Assembly: GCA_033065855.1 (NCBI GenBank)
Contig: JAVXUO010000015.1
Coordinates: 40,221-104,220 of the forward strand
Length of the DNA: 64,000 bases
Source: Escallonia rubra
Lineage: Eukaryota > Streptophyta > Magnoliopsida > Escalloniales > Escalloniaceae
Direction of reading: 5' to 3'
Shown here: in pieces, positions 35,501-47,984 of the stretch
How positions within the stretch are numbered: position 1 is the first letter of the stretch
Layout of the letters: each line of letters starts with the position of its first letter
Made by a program: the position numbers and the translations under genes
The notes under the pieces: model-generated
Told to the model about the DNA's origin: nothing
What the model saw: only the letters and a program-made list of their open reading frames with translations
Database searches by the model: none

Positions 35501-36121
35501 ATGGTCTGTTATTGTCGGGAGATGCTAGTACCTTGAGGGTCTAGCTAGTGTTCATATGCATATGTAACTTTATCGTTATTAAGCACTGCCTGTGCGGCTT
35601 TGCTAAGTGTTACCCTGCACTGCCTGTGTGGCTTTGCAATTTACTCATGTCCAATATCATCTGCATTGCTTCAGTGAAATCGAAAGTGCATTTATTGAAT
35701 CTTGAATTGCGAAATTGAAAATATTGTTTCTATGTTGTCATTGACATAACCTTCTGACCAAATCATTTGTAATCTTACTGAATTTTGAGCGACCTTACTG
35801 AGCTCTCGAAAGCTCACTCCCTTTTCTGTTCCTTTCTGCAGGAAATAACCGTCAGTAAGATTTTGGGACGGACGAGCGTAAATCTTAGAGTAGATTATGT
35901 TTTTAGAATATTGTTATTTGGGCCTTGTTAGAGAACCATCATGTAATTTGATAATTTAAGTACTTTATTATTGTTTTGAGACGGTTTGTTAAGTTAGTTG
36001 ATGGACTGTAGTGCTCCGATATGAATGTTGTTGGGTTATCTTTAGTAGTACTGAATTGATTGGACAATTGAGGATTCGATGGAATGATCGGATAATGCTC
36101 CTGAAATTTCGGGGCGTTACA
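32597..36121. mobile_element. Solo LTR (3.5 kb) inserted in the LINE
   Basis: It begins TGTAACATCCC and ends GGGGCGTTACA, with TG...CA termini. It is flanked by the 5-bp duplication TGCAT at 32592-32596 and 36122-36126. No internal domain, primer site or second terminal copy is present, so it is an LTR left after recombination of a full element. The size would suit large-LTR Ty3/Gypsy families, but the lineage cannot be told without coding sequence. A TG-rich stretch at 33650-34320 produces many meaningless open frames on both strands. Its family matches the LTR piece at 1-1015. Confidence 0.92.
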
Positions 36122-38574
36122 TGCATGTGGTAAGTAAGAAGAGCCGAGAGTGTCGATGAAATGAGAGTTGCACGCCCCGCTTTGTTAAGAAGTATATTCT
36201 TCCATCCAGCGCATTTTTTCCTTATTCTTTCAATAAGGTGACTAAAAAATTGATTCCGGTGCGTCACGATATCCAGCGTACCACCCAAATAATTGCCAAA
36301 AGAGTCCGAAATTTTGAGACCTAATAATCGGGAGACTTGCTGGTATAGAATAAGAGGCGATGAAGGACTTAAGGTGATGGCTAATTTTGTGTGATTGATC
36401 AATTGTCCGGAAGCTCCGCAATAAATGTCTAACACCTTTTTAATGGCTACACAAGACAAAGGATTTAGCTCTGAAAAAATTAAGGTGTCATCAGCAAAGA
36501 AAAGATGATTAATGGGAGGGCTACGAGGTCCAGCTTTTATGCCTTTGACTGATCCAAGTGTTTTTGCCAAGGTCAACGCTGCAGATAGGGCTTCTGCACA
36601 TAGAATGAAGAGGTATGAAGATAACGGATCTCCCTGTCGTAGCCAACAGGAAGGTTTGAAAACTGCAGAAGGCGAGCCATTCACTAGAATTTGATAAGAG
36701 ACCGATGATACACACTTCATAATCAGGTTTATCAAATGACTTGGGAAATGCATTCTAGTGAGAAGGGCTCTCAGAAAATCCCAGTTAAGTCGGTCATAGG
36801 CTTTGCTCATATCCATCTTAATGACGCCAAGGTGATTAATGCCTGTACGGTACTTGCGAATCTTGTTGGTCAGTTCTTGGGCAATGAAAAGATTATCACT
36901 TATGTGGCGTCCTTGGACAAAGGCATTCTGTTCTTCAGAAACGAGAGAGTTAAGAATAGGTTTGATCCTATTTGCTAATGTTTTTGCGATCACTTTATAA
37001 ATGGTGTTGCAAAGGGAAATAGGTCTGAAGTCATCTGCACTTGAAGGTGAGGGTACTTTGGGTATGAGCACAATAAAGGAATTATTTACCTCTGAAAGCA
37101 AATGACCCGATGGCAAGAAGGAGAGAACTTCCGCTATAATTTGTCTATCCATAAAATGCCAACAATGCTGGTATACCACTGCTGGAATACCATCAGGACC
37201 AGGGGCTTTGAGAGGATGAAGTTGGAATAAAGCTTGTTTTACTTCGGAAGCAGTAAAAGGTCTGTCAATCCACTCTGTTTGACGGGGAAGTAGTCTTTTG
37301 GTTATAGAGACCAAACTCTGTGAAATCAGGGACTGATGCTCTTCCGTTTGTCTTGTGCTAAAAATAGCTTGAAAATGCTCAACCAAACAGTGGGAAATAT
37401 CACCATGAGATTCTAAGAGCCTACCCGAGGCATTAAGTAGAGAAGAAATGGAATTTGATTGCCTCCGAATAAGAGTTGATGCGTGAAAAAACTTCGTGTT
37501 TCTATCTCCGGACTGAAGCCATTGAATCCTTGATTTCTGAGCCCAGTGAATTTCTTCACATTCAAGGAGCCAAGAGAGATGACGTCTAGCATTCTGATCT
37601 AAAATCTGAGCATCTGGGTTTGGCAGTTAAGATTGAAAGTGGGCTATTTGAGCCTGGGTCTGTTGGATTTGAACGTTGAGATTTCCAAAACGCTCTTTGT
37701 TCCATAACCTCATAATTTGGATCATGATTTTTCCCCATGCCATGACTTTAAACAAAGGAGAGCCAGAGACAAAGGTAGACCAGGCAATTTTAATGATTTG
37801 AAGCCCTTGCGGGTGCTTCAGCCACATAGCTTCAAAACACTTCGGCCTCGGTAAAAAGTGAAGATCAGGTCTTAGAACAAGAAGGATAGGGGCATGATCT
37901 GAAGATTGAATGCCAAGGTTATAAATTTGGGCATTGGGGAATGTTAGGATCCAGTCCGGGGTGGCAAAGCCACGATCAAGCCGCTCATAAGTACATGCAG
38001 TCTCAGATCGGTTGTTAGTCCAGGTAAATGGGGGTCCCACCCATTTTAGATCAGTAAGATGATTATTTTCCAAGAAATCTGCCAACCAGATGTGACCCGG
38101 TATGCAAAGATAATTTGGCCCACATTTATCAGCTGAGGTAAGAACTTGATTGAAGTCTCCAATTATCATCAAAGGTAAGGAGATGGATTCGAGAGCTCCC
38201 GAAAGACGAAGCCAAGTTGCCCGTCTTTTAGAGAGATTAGGTTGACCATAGATAAAGCCCGCTACCCAAGGCGAGAGGTTGGGGCCCTTAAATTCCACTA
38301 GAATAAGGTATTTATCCACAAAAATTACAGATCCGGAAAAGTTTGCTTTCCACCCAACCCATAAACCACCTTTAGTACCAAGGACTCCCGACGGTTCGGT
38401 TCCGCTGTACGAAGTAAACCCCATTTTGTGGAACATGGGGAAAACAAGATTTGGAGGTAGTTTTGTTTCTTGAAGGAAAATACAATCAGGTTGGTGGGTA
38501 CTGACCAAATTACGGGCTGCTCGAACTGTGAGGGGATGGCCTAACCCTCGGCAGTTCCAGCTAAGAATTTTCAT
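36122..38574 (-). pseudogene. LINE ORF2, 5' portion (AP endonuclease and reverse transcriptase)
   Basis: Starting at the ATG 38574, the endonuclease shows MKILSWNCRGLGHPLTVRAA, FLQETKL, IGDFNQVL and QSSDHAPILL, the standard catalytic motifs of LINE apurinic endonucleases. A single in-frame TAA at 37627-37629 follows HFQS. The frame then reopens, with QWLQSGDRNTKFFHA and the RT domain (PLKAPGPDGIPAVVYQ; DFRPISLCNTIYKVIAKTLA; DMSKAYDRLNW; LRQGDPLSSYLFI; HLFFADDTLIF). It stops where the solo LTR enters after LLTYHM. The FADD catalytic box is intact. Two lesions, the TAA and the LTR, inactivate it. Confidence 0.93.
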
Positions 38575-41500
38575 TGAGGGTGAAGGGGTTGCGTAGGGGC
38601 AACACCCGAAACCCGACAACACCTTTTACTCGTAGGGCTGTCTAAACCGGAGAGGAACTGAACACACGAAGAAGTCGCATGGAACAAAGGAATCTCCTTT
38701 CCATTAAACAAGGAGTTGAACTGAAGATTATCCAAATCTTCTAGGAAGCAGGAGACTAAGAGACGGGAACGTTTAAGACCAGAGATCGACATAGTCCTTT
38801 TCGGTCTTTTAACCGAAAACTGTCCCAATCCATCTTGAGTAGATGCAGAAAGAAGATCATCCCATATACTCTCCGAAAAAGTACCACAAGTACCAAGCAG
38901 ATGAGAGGAGGCTAAGTACGAACAATCAGAGACAACCCTTTTCCTCTTTAGGCAAATCGATAAGAAGTTTTTGAATTTAGGAAACTTCAGCCATAGAAGG
39001 GCTACCCGAAAACACAAGGAGTCTAACCAATGTGGATCTAAAAAGATGGTTTGCAAGCATAAACTATAGTCTTTTGAACAAACATGCAGCAAATGAAGGA
39101 CTAAGTGAAGATGCCTCTCTAGACAATCAGATAGACTAATATTAAGGAGAGTAGCCACAAAAACGAAAATGACAAGGAATTGTATAAGTGCACCTGGAGG
39201 TTCCTGTTCGATCACTAACTCCAGAGAGACTATAGATTTACAGCGTTTGGTTCCTGCCAAAATTATAGCTTCCTCCTGAAGATCAATGCATTTTCCTTTT
39301 AACTTTCCAGAGTTGCCACTGTCTGTTTCGCTTGAATTTGTTGATGAAGACAGCTGAGATGTATCCAAAGAGTACAACATAGTCACAGAGTGAGAACCAT
39401 TTTCAGCCTTCCTTACTTCCTCAATTATGTCTTCCTCAAATTCTGGTGCAGAAAAACGGTTTCCCATATAGTTGGTAAGCTTTTTGACAGGAGATGAGAG
39501 GAAAGCTTTGGTAGGGGTTGATCGTAACATGTCCGAAAATTGGTTACCAAAAGTTGTAGGTTGTACCAAGTTGGTTGGGTATATAGAGAGAGTGAGATCC
39601 CTTCTAAGTTGGTTCAACTCCAGAGGGTCAAAATAAGGTGAGGTAGAAGAAGTAAAACAGGAAGATGAAGCAGAGCTGGGCAGCAGGTGATATCCGGCCG
39701 GCAGGTTGTATTTTGAGAGGGAGGAGGATAATTTCTGGGGCTCAAACATGCTGGGCGGTTCCAGTAAAGCCAGCGGCCTGCTCTGGCTGGAGAAACCATT
39801 TGGTTCTGCTGGGCTTGGGATGTGAGGCGGTGGTACACCGAGAGAGAAAGGAGTTTGGGGTTGGGCTATTGGAGAGGGGAATGGGCTTTGTTGTGTGAAC
39901 AATTGGGCTAGAAACTGTTTAGGGCTGGATGAGCTTAATGGGTTATGTGAGAGATAGATATTGATAGGTTGCACTAGTAACTTTAGCCCAATTTCCGAAA
40001 TGCTTAAAATAAACTGGGCCCAGGAGTGAAGTGTGCTCGTCTGGCGCAGCATTGATGCTTCCAAAGACCCGGATGAACTATGACTGAAAGCTGGACAATG
40101 CTTTTGCGTAAGAGGTAAGCTCTCCTCTGGTCCCACCGCCCACCTTGAATCAGATCTCCTACCAAAATCTAAAGAAGATAGATTTCCTACAGTGAAATGA
40201 GATATGGGAGGATTTATAGAGATTGGATTTGTCAGCTCCCCGATAATTTCTTCTGACGAGTTCAAATCTGCAAGTGTCGACGGATTTTCCGGATCTGGGT
40301 TGATGATGGCAGAAAATATTGTAGGGATTTGTCTCAAGATTTGGTCATTATGCACAGGTAAGGTTGACACTGTTATGTTCGTCGGCACCGGAAAAAATTC
40401 TGGAGAAGTATTTTCTCGTGAAAGCTCTACCGATTCAACATCAGAAATTGAGTTAACCTTAAAATCATCATCACATATGATTTCATCAGCTTCAGTTTCT
40501 CCGTCAGTAAAATCATTTTCCGAGTTTTGATCGATATTAATATCCATGTCTATATCCATCATATCATCGATCGGTAGTTGTTCCAGCTGTTCCAGGATGT
40601 CATCAATGGGTGGAAGATGAGCGAATTGGTCGGACTCCGCATCGGATTGATCTCCCAAGCCTTGACCGTGAGCCTGAGGTTCCATATGAGCATTCCAATT
40701 TTTAGGTATGAAATGCGGTAAGTTGTCTGGGTTCATATTTAGGTTAGCTTGGGGGTTATGAGGTTCGAAATTTTCATGGTGGTGCGGCTGTTCCTCATCA
40801 AAATCTGCATAGTTTTCCCCAATTTCAGAATTTAGGGATTGGGTGCCTGTGACAAAGGAGTCTTCTTCACTGGCAATAGGGGATGGATTGGGTGAGAATG
40901 CTTCAAAAGCATGGTTAATATGAAGGCCTAAATCATCACTATAAACTGAGATACGAGAGGTCCTATTCCAGTCCGAATTAGGTAGGGCTCTAAGGGGTTG
41001 GGCAAACATGGGATAGTTATTTAGAAAAAAGGTTTCATAAAGGTCAGGACCAGGAATATGTGCGGTTCGTTTAGCAAGAAGTGCGACGATGGCGGGTAAT
41101 GAAGCATTGCATTGTGTGTTATTATGCCCAATACAACCACACCGAAAGCAAGCCGAGAATACCCGTTCATAAGTACACCGAAGAAGTTGAACACCAAGGT
41201 CGTCGAGGAGATGAATAAAAACTCCTGCGATGAGAGGGGTATCGACAAGAACTCTTACTTTTATCCGAAAATAGTCTTTGTTCTTCTGTCTCAACGTCGA
41301 CCAGTCGATTTCTAGGAGAATTCCAGCAGCCATGCCAATCATCTCTGCCAAATAATAGTGAAAACAGTCACTCGGTTCTTCACTGACTCGCATCCATAAA
41401 TCGGCCGTATGAAATTTTACAGTAGAGTAAATGACGTGGGGATACCACGCTGTCCCTGTAGAATCCAACATTCGTTGATGCGACGTTGAATTTTTCGTTC

Positions 41501-41658
41501 TGAGAAGACACGATTGTCAATAAAGCTGCCAAGTAGGATTTTTCCGTACCTTCACGTGCATTTCGGACAATTTGTTCATTTAGCGGAATCATATACGTCC
41601 GCATATTCAGGTTGCTTTCTTCATAAATGTTACCATCATATGGAGAGTACTCTTCCAT
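38571..41658 (-). pseudogene. LINE ORF1 (DUF4283-like / CCHC zinc knuckle)
   Basis: A 967-codon open stretch from 41471 to 38571 holds the second half of a DUF4283-type domain (DLWMRVSEEPSDCFHYYLAE) and a CCHC zinc knuckle CFRCGCIGHNNTQC, then a long acidic and Ser/Pro-rich tail. A likely true start is the ATG at 41658 (MEEYSPYDGNIYEES). That frame does not join the long one: the middle of DUF4283 appears lost or shifted near 41470. ORF1 proteins of plant L1 elements bind RNA and act as chaperones in the transposition particle. The ORF1 stop TGA (38573-38571) overlaps the ORF2 ATG by sharing ATGA. Confidence 0.8.
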
Positions 41659-43406
41659 GAGCGTAGTTGAGTCAACAGGAAGGTGGAAGACAGTAAATGA
41701 GGTTGATCAATGGAGCTGTAAAAGATGTTTGTGCGGTTTGGAGTGGTCCCAGTAAGTGAAGAGAAGCTTTATGTTGGCCTGTGAATTAAAAGATGAAATC
41801 TAGCAGAGAGGTTGTTGTGTGGATGGACAATAGTTAGGCATTTGGTAGTAAATGACTGCAGATTTTTGTGTTGAAAACCTTTACAGGGTAGGGTGGCTTC
41901 TGAAAAGTAGTTGGGAAGTATTGTGTGGCTTGTTTTGAGAGAGTATTCCGACGTGAGCATTGGGATTCATCAATAGTCTCTTTTGATAATTCTAACTAAA
42001 ACCATTGATGTGCGCAAAAATGTATATGCTAGGTTTCTCTACCTTCCCCACCGCAACATCCGCTTAATGTTCTGCACATTGTGTCTCAGCCCATCGGACA
42101 ACTGCCGTAGCAAATTTAGAAGCCCCTTGATTTCCCTTATTGAAGCCCTCATCCTAGCAGCTCACAAATCTGGAAACTGCCCCCATTGCCTCCTATCAAC
42201 CTCGTTAAGCCGTTAAACTCGTACCAGAGTTTACAGCCAAAAATCCTTTAAAGTTTCAATAATGACAATTGAGTCTCCACAAAAGATTCAAAGCCCAGCA
42301 GATTTATGCTGCCTACAAGTGAAAATGAAGTTTAGGCGTACAAGTTACAAGCTCAAACGTAAAAGTTGTACCTTTTTCCCTAAAGATGAAACGCATGAAA
42401 GCAGGAGTATAAATCAAAACAGGTGCAGAACATCTTCCCCCCGCTGGGTTCCTCTCGTTGTTGTGCTTTCCGGGAGGGGGGGGAGTCTGAACGAAGAGTT
42501 TCTCTCAAAAACACATGAAAAACATGACATCCATCGTTCACTGTCTTGTGACCTAAAACAATCAATTCGTCAGATTAACAGTTTATATCAGCGAGCACAA
42601 ACCAAAGAGGCAAACAAATCTGTGAAGATGACACCTTGATTGCCTAGCATTATCAGATCACAGTTTTCCAATAGCATATAACAACTCGCCGTTTTACATC
42701 TACCCATTCCTTTATCAACTACTAACTAACATCGATCATGTCATCAACAAAGTCGCAAACTTCTACTCACCCAAGCTGTCTGAATCCAAAATGTAATATC
42801 CTTGAATCCAGGGACAATCAATTTCAACAATAAATATTTAGATCGAAGAGTTCTCCACAAAACCACGTAAGCAAAATCTGCTCGAGTGTTCAAATAAACA
42901 TACATGGCCATCACCAATAAAGTAAGAGGGGGCTAAGATGAGGTATCAAGATAGAGTGGTGGAAGTGGGTCAGAACACACGTCATGGCATTACAAGACAT
43001 GGTATGTCAAATGCTGCCTATTACTATCTTTTAAGGCAAATAACATTCACAAGGAAAATTATCCTTAAAGTGAGACAGTATGAGAACCAAACCATGCTAC
43101 CTGATTACATTAAACATGAATTGAATAAATTTTCGCTATCATAGGTTTTACCAACATCCCTTGTCGAGCATATCAGTCAATTATTCCCCACAGACCGCAT
43201 TATCAGTTCAGCCCCGGTGTCAACGTGACGGCAAAGTTACGGCTAACTAGCTTGCGCCCTTTAGGTTAACCCAAAAGTACACGATTACTCTACAAAGAAA
43301 CTTGTATTGGGAGAATTCACTCGTGATGAATCGAGACGATTCATTCTTCACACATCCCACTGCTCTTCAGGTCAAGTTTCCCACTGAACAATAACATGTT
43401 TTCTTA
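41659..43406. other. LINE leader and intergenic sequence, no gene recognised
   Basis: The first part is presumably the LINE 5' UTR, but its edge was not located. The remainder has short open frames only (for example 42262-42639) that resemble nothing I know. Confidence 0.4.
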
Positions 43407-43689
43407 TACTCCCTCTGCCTTAAATAAGTGCTCCCTTTGACTTTGCTATACATAAACAAGTTGGTCAAAGCATGTTGTTTTTCCCATGTTTTATTGGTAA
43501 TAGGTCCCTTTTTATTACGAAGTATGTACATGCAACATGTACACATGGGTCATCCCCATCACTTCACTCACTCAGCTAAACAGAGAACCAAATAGAACTA
43601 ATGCAGAACAGAGTGATCAAGGTCAAAAGCTGCACACAGTTGTTTGTTAACAGTGTTAGCTTTCATCTTTTCCACCAAAACACTTGGTA

Positions 43690-44160
43690 CGTCACCCACT
43701 GCTCAATCTGAAACAAAACCTGTTTTGTGTCTATCTGCTAATGATTGAAGATCGCGTTATTCCTAGTATCCCATATACAACACTAAGAACTGCCACAACC
43801 AATTTATTGAGTCTAACTCTGAAGCTTTTGCCTTTGAATTCATGTATTGCAAAAGTGAGGAGCAAACCAGCTATCAAGATTAGTCCTTGTATTGAGCTTA
43901 GTCAAGACTGTTGTCCAAATTTCTCTTGAAAACTGACAAGCGCATGCTCATTGTCTCTTGGTGATCCGAAAATAAAATACAAGCATCCTTTGCAATGGCA
44001 TTCCATGCTCTCAGCCTATCATTCGTCCTCGATCTGTACCTACACAGCAACCAAAAGATGAATGCACATTGTGGAATATGACCAGTGAACCACACGAGCT
44101 TCCACCAAGGCACAATAGGCCTTCCAAGTGTCTTCGAGAGTCACATTAGGTAACCTGTTT
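43690..44160 (-). pseudogene. LINE zinc-finger/RT tail scrap
   Basis: Reading leftwards, WWKLVWFTGHIPQCAFIFWL and NDRLRAWNAIAKDACILFSD match the zf-RVT segment of plant LINE ORF2. Further on is a degenerate version of the 'VYhIWrERN' stretch (VVYGILGITRSS). The scrap lies inside the mariner-like element and is full of stops. Confidence 0.65.
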
Positions 44161-44469
44161 TTCGCATGTTACCATCTCTGAATAAGAAAATTACATGGCC
44201 CACCACTGCCCTTCAATCTCTCTGCTGCTGCTCTTCCAGTCTCTCTTTTGACATAACTTAAATACATACAACTCGTCTGAAGATAAAGAAGATTCCGGTG
44301 GTTTGCCCCCGTCACTGTCCCATGGCTAGTCAAATTTTACTTTTGCCATCTTCACACCCATAGATCTGCAATTTGACCACCGCTGCCAGAGTCATCACCT
44401 CTCAAATCCCCACGGCCTATGAAGCACAGATGCGCCAAATTCGATGAAGCACCAGCATCAAGGGCGCAG

Positions 44470-45353
44470 GTCGGGTGCGGTATGGGTCACACCAAGTGCG
44501 TGTCCCGTAATTTTGAATTATTTTTCAAATTTTCTGAATATCGGGTGCATTCTAGATACGGATTGGACAAGGCATCGGTGCGTATCAGATACTTGAGCGG
44601 AGAAAACAGAAAATAATTTTTCGGGGTCAAAACACTCATTATATATCATATACTTACCTCAAAACTAACGGATTCAGATCTAGGGCTTAAAAGTCTGAAA
44701 CTGAGATGGGGGAGAGAGAGAAAGCAGAGCAGCAACGAGGTTTTTTAATTAAAAGTCTGGAACCGATGACAACCGGCAACCACCAGCAGGTGAGTCTTCA
44801 GATTTGTCTTCCTCTCTCTCTCTTTTGCTCTATTTACTAATTTTCCTTCAAACAAGTTCTACCTTGTCTCAATCTTTTTTGCTTAATACTCTATGTTGTA
44901 GGCTATGTGTGGGTTGTGGACCAATTTTCGGGGTACTTCTCTCTTTGATACTAAGTGTAGTTCCCTTCTTTTCTATTGGTTATTATATTTTTTTATGGGA
45001 CTTGGAGCAATGAATGACAACCAAAATCCTCCACCTCCATCCAATCACGGCACTACACCCCTTTGGAACTTTGCTACTTTTGAAACTATGATTGATGCTA
45101 CTTTTATTATGATGTATTTGGTGGTAGTTATGATGTATTTGGTGCTATTGTAGAATGGTTAAATTTGCAATATATATCCTTTCATTCACTTTCTTAAGAT
45201 TTGCACCGTATCTCACTATTTTGTTTAGACTAAAATACCTAGTATACGTAGTTAAACAAATATAGACAGCACTTGCCATGTCCCCATCGCCCCCGTGGCA
45301 TGTAATGCATCAAACTGACGTATCCGCACAAGTGTTGTATCCGCACCCACACC
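44470..45353. repeat. Possible miniature element with imperfect inverted ends
   Basis: GGTCGGGTGCGGTATGGGTC near 44470 resembles the complement of the CCGCACCCACACC end near 45341-45353. Both belong to the GTGCGGATAC-rich repeat class common in eudicots. No clear target duplication was found. Confidence 0.3.
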
Positions 45354-46085
45354 AAAAGCCGAGCTTCATAGCCCACAATTCTTCAATGGAATTACAGAAA
45401 TTCATCATTTGATAGGTCAATTGACAGCCAAACCTCTAAAATAACCATTCCAAGAACAAAAGGGAGAGAACAAACTAATAACTTCCATGAAGATTAGTTC
45501 AGTTCATTAAGTAGCAATTGCGTTGATTCTGCATTAGCAAAAATGTTGGCTGTTTACCAAAGTCTTTCCATTATCCTTTGCAATGGTGTTGCCACTGTAG
45601 ATCACCGCCCATCCCGCCTAGTGCAACTAGTCCACCGCACAGCCCAGCTGTTGTAGCTGCGTTGTTTAGATCCACGCTTGAAGAGCGATGTGGTCAACGC
45701 GCTGCTTTTCAGATCTGTGGGGAGTTTTGACATTGGTGTGTATGAAAGAGAGAGGTGAAGAGATGTTAAACGTAATTAGAAACCAAAAACAGGATAGCGA
45801 GAAAAGTCTCAGCTCAATTTCAAAGGGGGAAAGAAGAGCGGAACCAGCCATGGCTTCGATGAAAGTGATAGCAATGGCTTCTCAGTTCCGAATAACAATA
45901 TGATGGGGCTAGAGAGGAGAGAGAAAAGGAAATTATGGTGGAAAGAGAGAAGACAAGAAAGTGCGTAAAGAGAAGAAAAGAGAGAAATTATAGAAAGTGA
46001 GCAGAGAAAAGGAGAAAAGGATCAAGGCCAACAACGAGGAGGCAAAAAAGAAAAGGAGCTCACTTATTTACATACGAAGGGAGTA

Positions 46086-46705
46086 AGCCTCAACTATTTC
46101 CTCTCCAGTTAGTTCTCCGAATGACAGTACGAGGACATAACTTGAACATTTGGTAAACAAGTCATATATCATGCATTCTCTCCATCCTCTGCTTATAGAC
46201 AAGGAAAAGATACCCCAAACTCCCTTCCTACCATTTAAGGGGTACGTTAGATAATAAAATGTGTATGTATCAGACACGGTGAAACAATCAAACAAAGATC
46301 AAAATGCCCGAAAATTACAAATTCGTATATATGTTTCCATCAACTTATGCATTCAGAGATACTACCTGAATACAACCATTATGCTTATCCTCATGTCATT
46401 TGTCTCCAATTATCAATAAATGACAGTAACATCAAATCGATCATTCCATAAACCCATTGCCTCTAGATTCTAGGTTCAAGCACACAGACTTCAAAATATT
46501 ACCAAAGCAATTAAACACCCTAACAAAAATTAGAACGCGTATTCATTCACTCATTTAACAGACACGTCATTTTTCTCCAATTACCAGCATTCCAACCATT
46601 AGTATCAAACCCAACATTCTATTAAGCCAGTGTCTATAATACAGTACTTAAAGACCCGAGCAAACCCTAGCTCACAGTTTCGTTCATTCAATTGATTTAA
46701 CAGCC
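46086..46705. other. Flank 3' of the SF3B6 gene, nothing recognised
   Basis: AT-rich sequence without recognisable coding or repeat structure; it presumably contains the SF3B6 3' UTR. Confidence 0.4.
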
Positions 46706-47080
46706 TCACTTATCTTTCGTGGAGACTCCGTACTTCTCCTGCAGCTTGGTGAGCTCCTCGTCCTTCTTGCACTGGTCAAACTTCTTGCTCATTTTGGCTT
46801 GCTGGTAGTAGAGCACAATCAGGTAGCGATTGGCGACGTTGAAGCCGGAGAGGTGGTCGACGGCGGTCTTGGCGTCGTAGATGTCCTCGTAGACGACGAA
46901 GGCGGTGCCGCGGGTGTCCTTGCTGGTGCCGATGCGGATCTGGCGGATGGCGCCTTACTTGCCGAATATGTCGTACATCTCCTCGCTGGTTATGTTGAAC
47001 GGCAGGTCCCGCACGTACAGCACCCGGTTCACCTCCGGCGGGAGCCGCGTGTTTCCCTTCCTCAGGTTGATCGTCGCCAT
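46706..47080 (-). pseudogene. SF3B6: Splicing factor 3B subunit 6 (SF3b14/p14) gene with one premature stop
   Basis: From ATG 47080 to TGA 46706 the frame gives 124 codons before the stop, the length I remember for Arabidopsis p14. It holds one [13 protein letters not shown] (RNP2) and [10 protein letters not shown] (RNP1), with the conserved flanks [19 protein letters not shown] and [20 protein letters not shown]. p14 binds SF3B1 and contacts the branch-point adenosine in the U2 snRNP. Codon 42 (46957-46955) is TAA where the family has Tyr (FGK-Y-GAIRQ), so only 41 residues would be made. The rest is perfectly conserved and intronless. Either a very young lesion, a retrocopy, or a base error explains this. 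The third codon positions are unusually GC-rich compared with the surroundings. Confidence 0.9.
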
Positions 47081-47984
47081 TCTTCTTTAGGGCTTTCGAA
47101 CAAAAAATGGTGGGGATTCGGGGCAAGAGAACTGATAGATAGAGCCGGAGGTAGAGGGAGGGCCTTGAAAAATCAAAAAAGGCCTCCATCCATTGGGCTT
47201 TGTAGGTCGGTCTAAAGAAGCCTCCTCCTCCACCCTTAATTGTGCGCTCATCACCTTACTGTTTTAATTAATTGTGCTAAAAATTTTATATATTACGCTT
47301 AGCGACTAGGTCTAAAAGCATATTTCATGTATCGGGAATCTTGTACACTGATCAAGAAACCATCGCTCTACAAATGATGCATCAAGAACGAATTCATTGA
47401 ACTAGAATCTTTAAAATGGTGAAGTGCATAGACATCAGTTCAAAATATAGTAGTTTCATACCTGACAGTAACATAAAAAAAGTCACGTGACTGTGGTACG
47501 AGGACAATGACTGTTTCTCACTCAAAAGCAAGACTAACAGCTAAAAGAGAAAAATCATTCTCAAATCTCAACACCTACTTATCTTGCCCATGAGAGACGG
47601 ATTCTGCTTCATTATATTGGGTACTTAACAAATGACGCATTTTTTATTTGTCTTAAGACCTCTACGTTGGTTTGTTGTCACTAAATGTACTTTTAGTGAC
47701 AATATAGATGAAAGGTGTCTAGTTAACCATAAAAAAGTTTAAACATGATGTTTGCAACAACCACATCTCATTTGATCCATTTATAGTGGACTTCAAGAAT
47801 ACTGGCGGGGCATTTGACCGATCCTAATATCCCTTTACCCTGCTCACTGTGGATATCATCATCAACCCATTCCGCACCCCCATTCCGTACCTAGTCAAGC
47901 TAACACTTGCTCATGTCTCTTGCCATATGACACCGGCTTAACCATCTCATGTGTTACTGAGTCTCTGCCATCATATACATCTAA
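47081..47984. other. Upstream region of SF3B6, nothing recognised
   Basis: This 0.9-kb stretch lies between the SF3B6 start and MULE-2 and presumably contains the SF3B6 promoter. I see no further gene or clear element in it. Confidence 0.4.
47976..47984. repeat. MULE-2 target-site duplication, left copy
   Basis: TACATCTAA recurs exactly at 55491-55499. Confidence 0.95.

Larger units (their letters stand above)
30651..41658 (-). mobile_element. L1-like LINE, split by a solo LTR
   Basis: Reading leftwards the order is ORF1 (41658-38571), ORF2 endonuclease, reverse transcriptase, zinc-finger and RNase-H-like region, ending in a poly(A) tail (T15 at 30651-30665 on the plus strand). Without the 3,525-bp LTR and one 5-bp duplication the listed span is about 7.5 kb; a 5' UTR of unknown length lies above 41658. 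The target duplication of the LINE itself was not found. ORF2 needs only one stop removed to be continuous, so the copy is not ancient. Confidence 0.92.
43409..46083. mobile_element. Stowaway/mariner-like element
   Basis: The left terminus CTCCCTCTGCCTTAAATAAG and the right terminus, read inwards, CTCCCTTCGTATGTAAATAA, both then continue GTG. They match the CTCCCTCCGT type of plant Tc1/mariner and Stowaway elements. TA flanks both sides (43407-43408 and 46084-46085), the expected 2-bp duplication. At 2,675 bp it is far longer than a Stowaway MITE, yet no mariner transposase frame is seen. It is either a defective mariner-like element that picked up other sequence, or two facing MITE ends. Confidence 0.55.

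Noticed and set aside
46799-47215. A plus-strand protein opposite SF3B6
   Set aside because: It is the antisense shadow of the GC-rich SF3B6 codons; the minus-strand frame has the RRM motifs.
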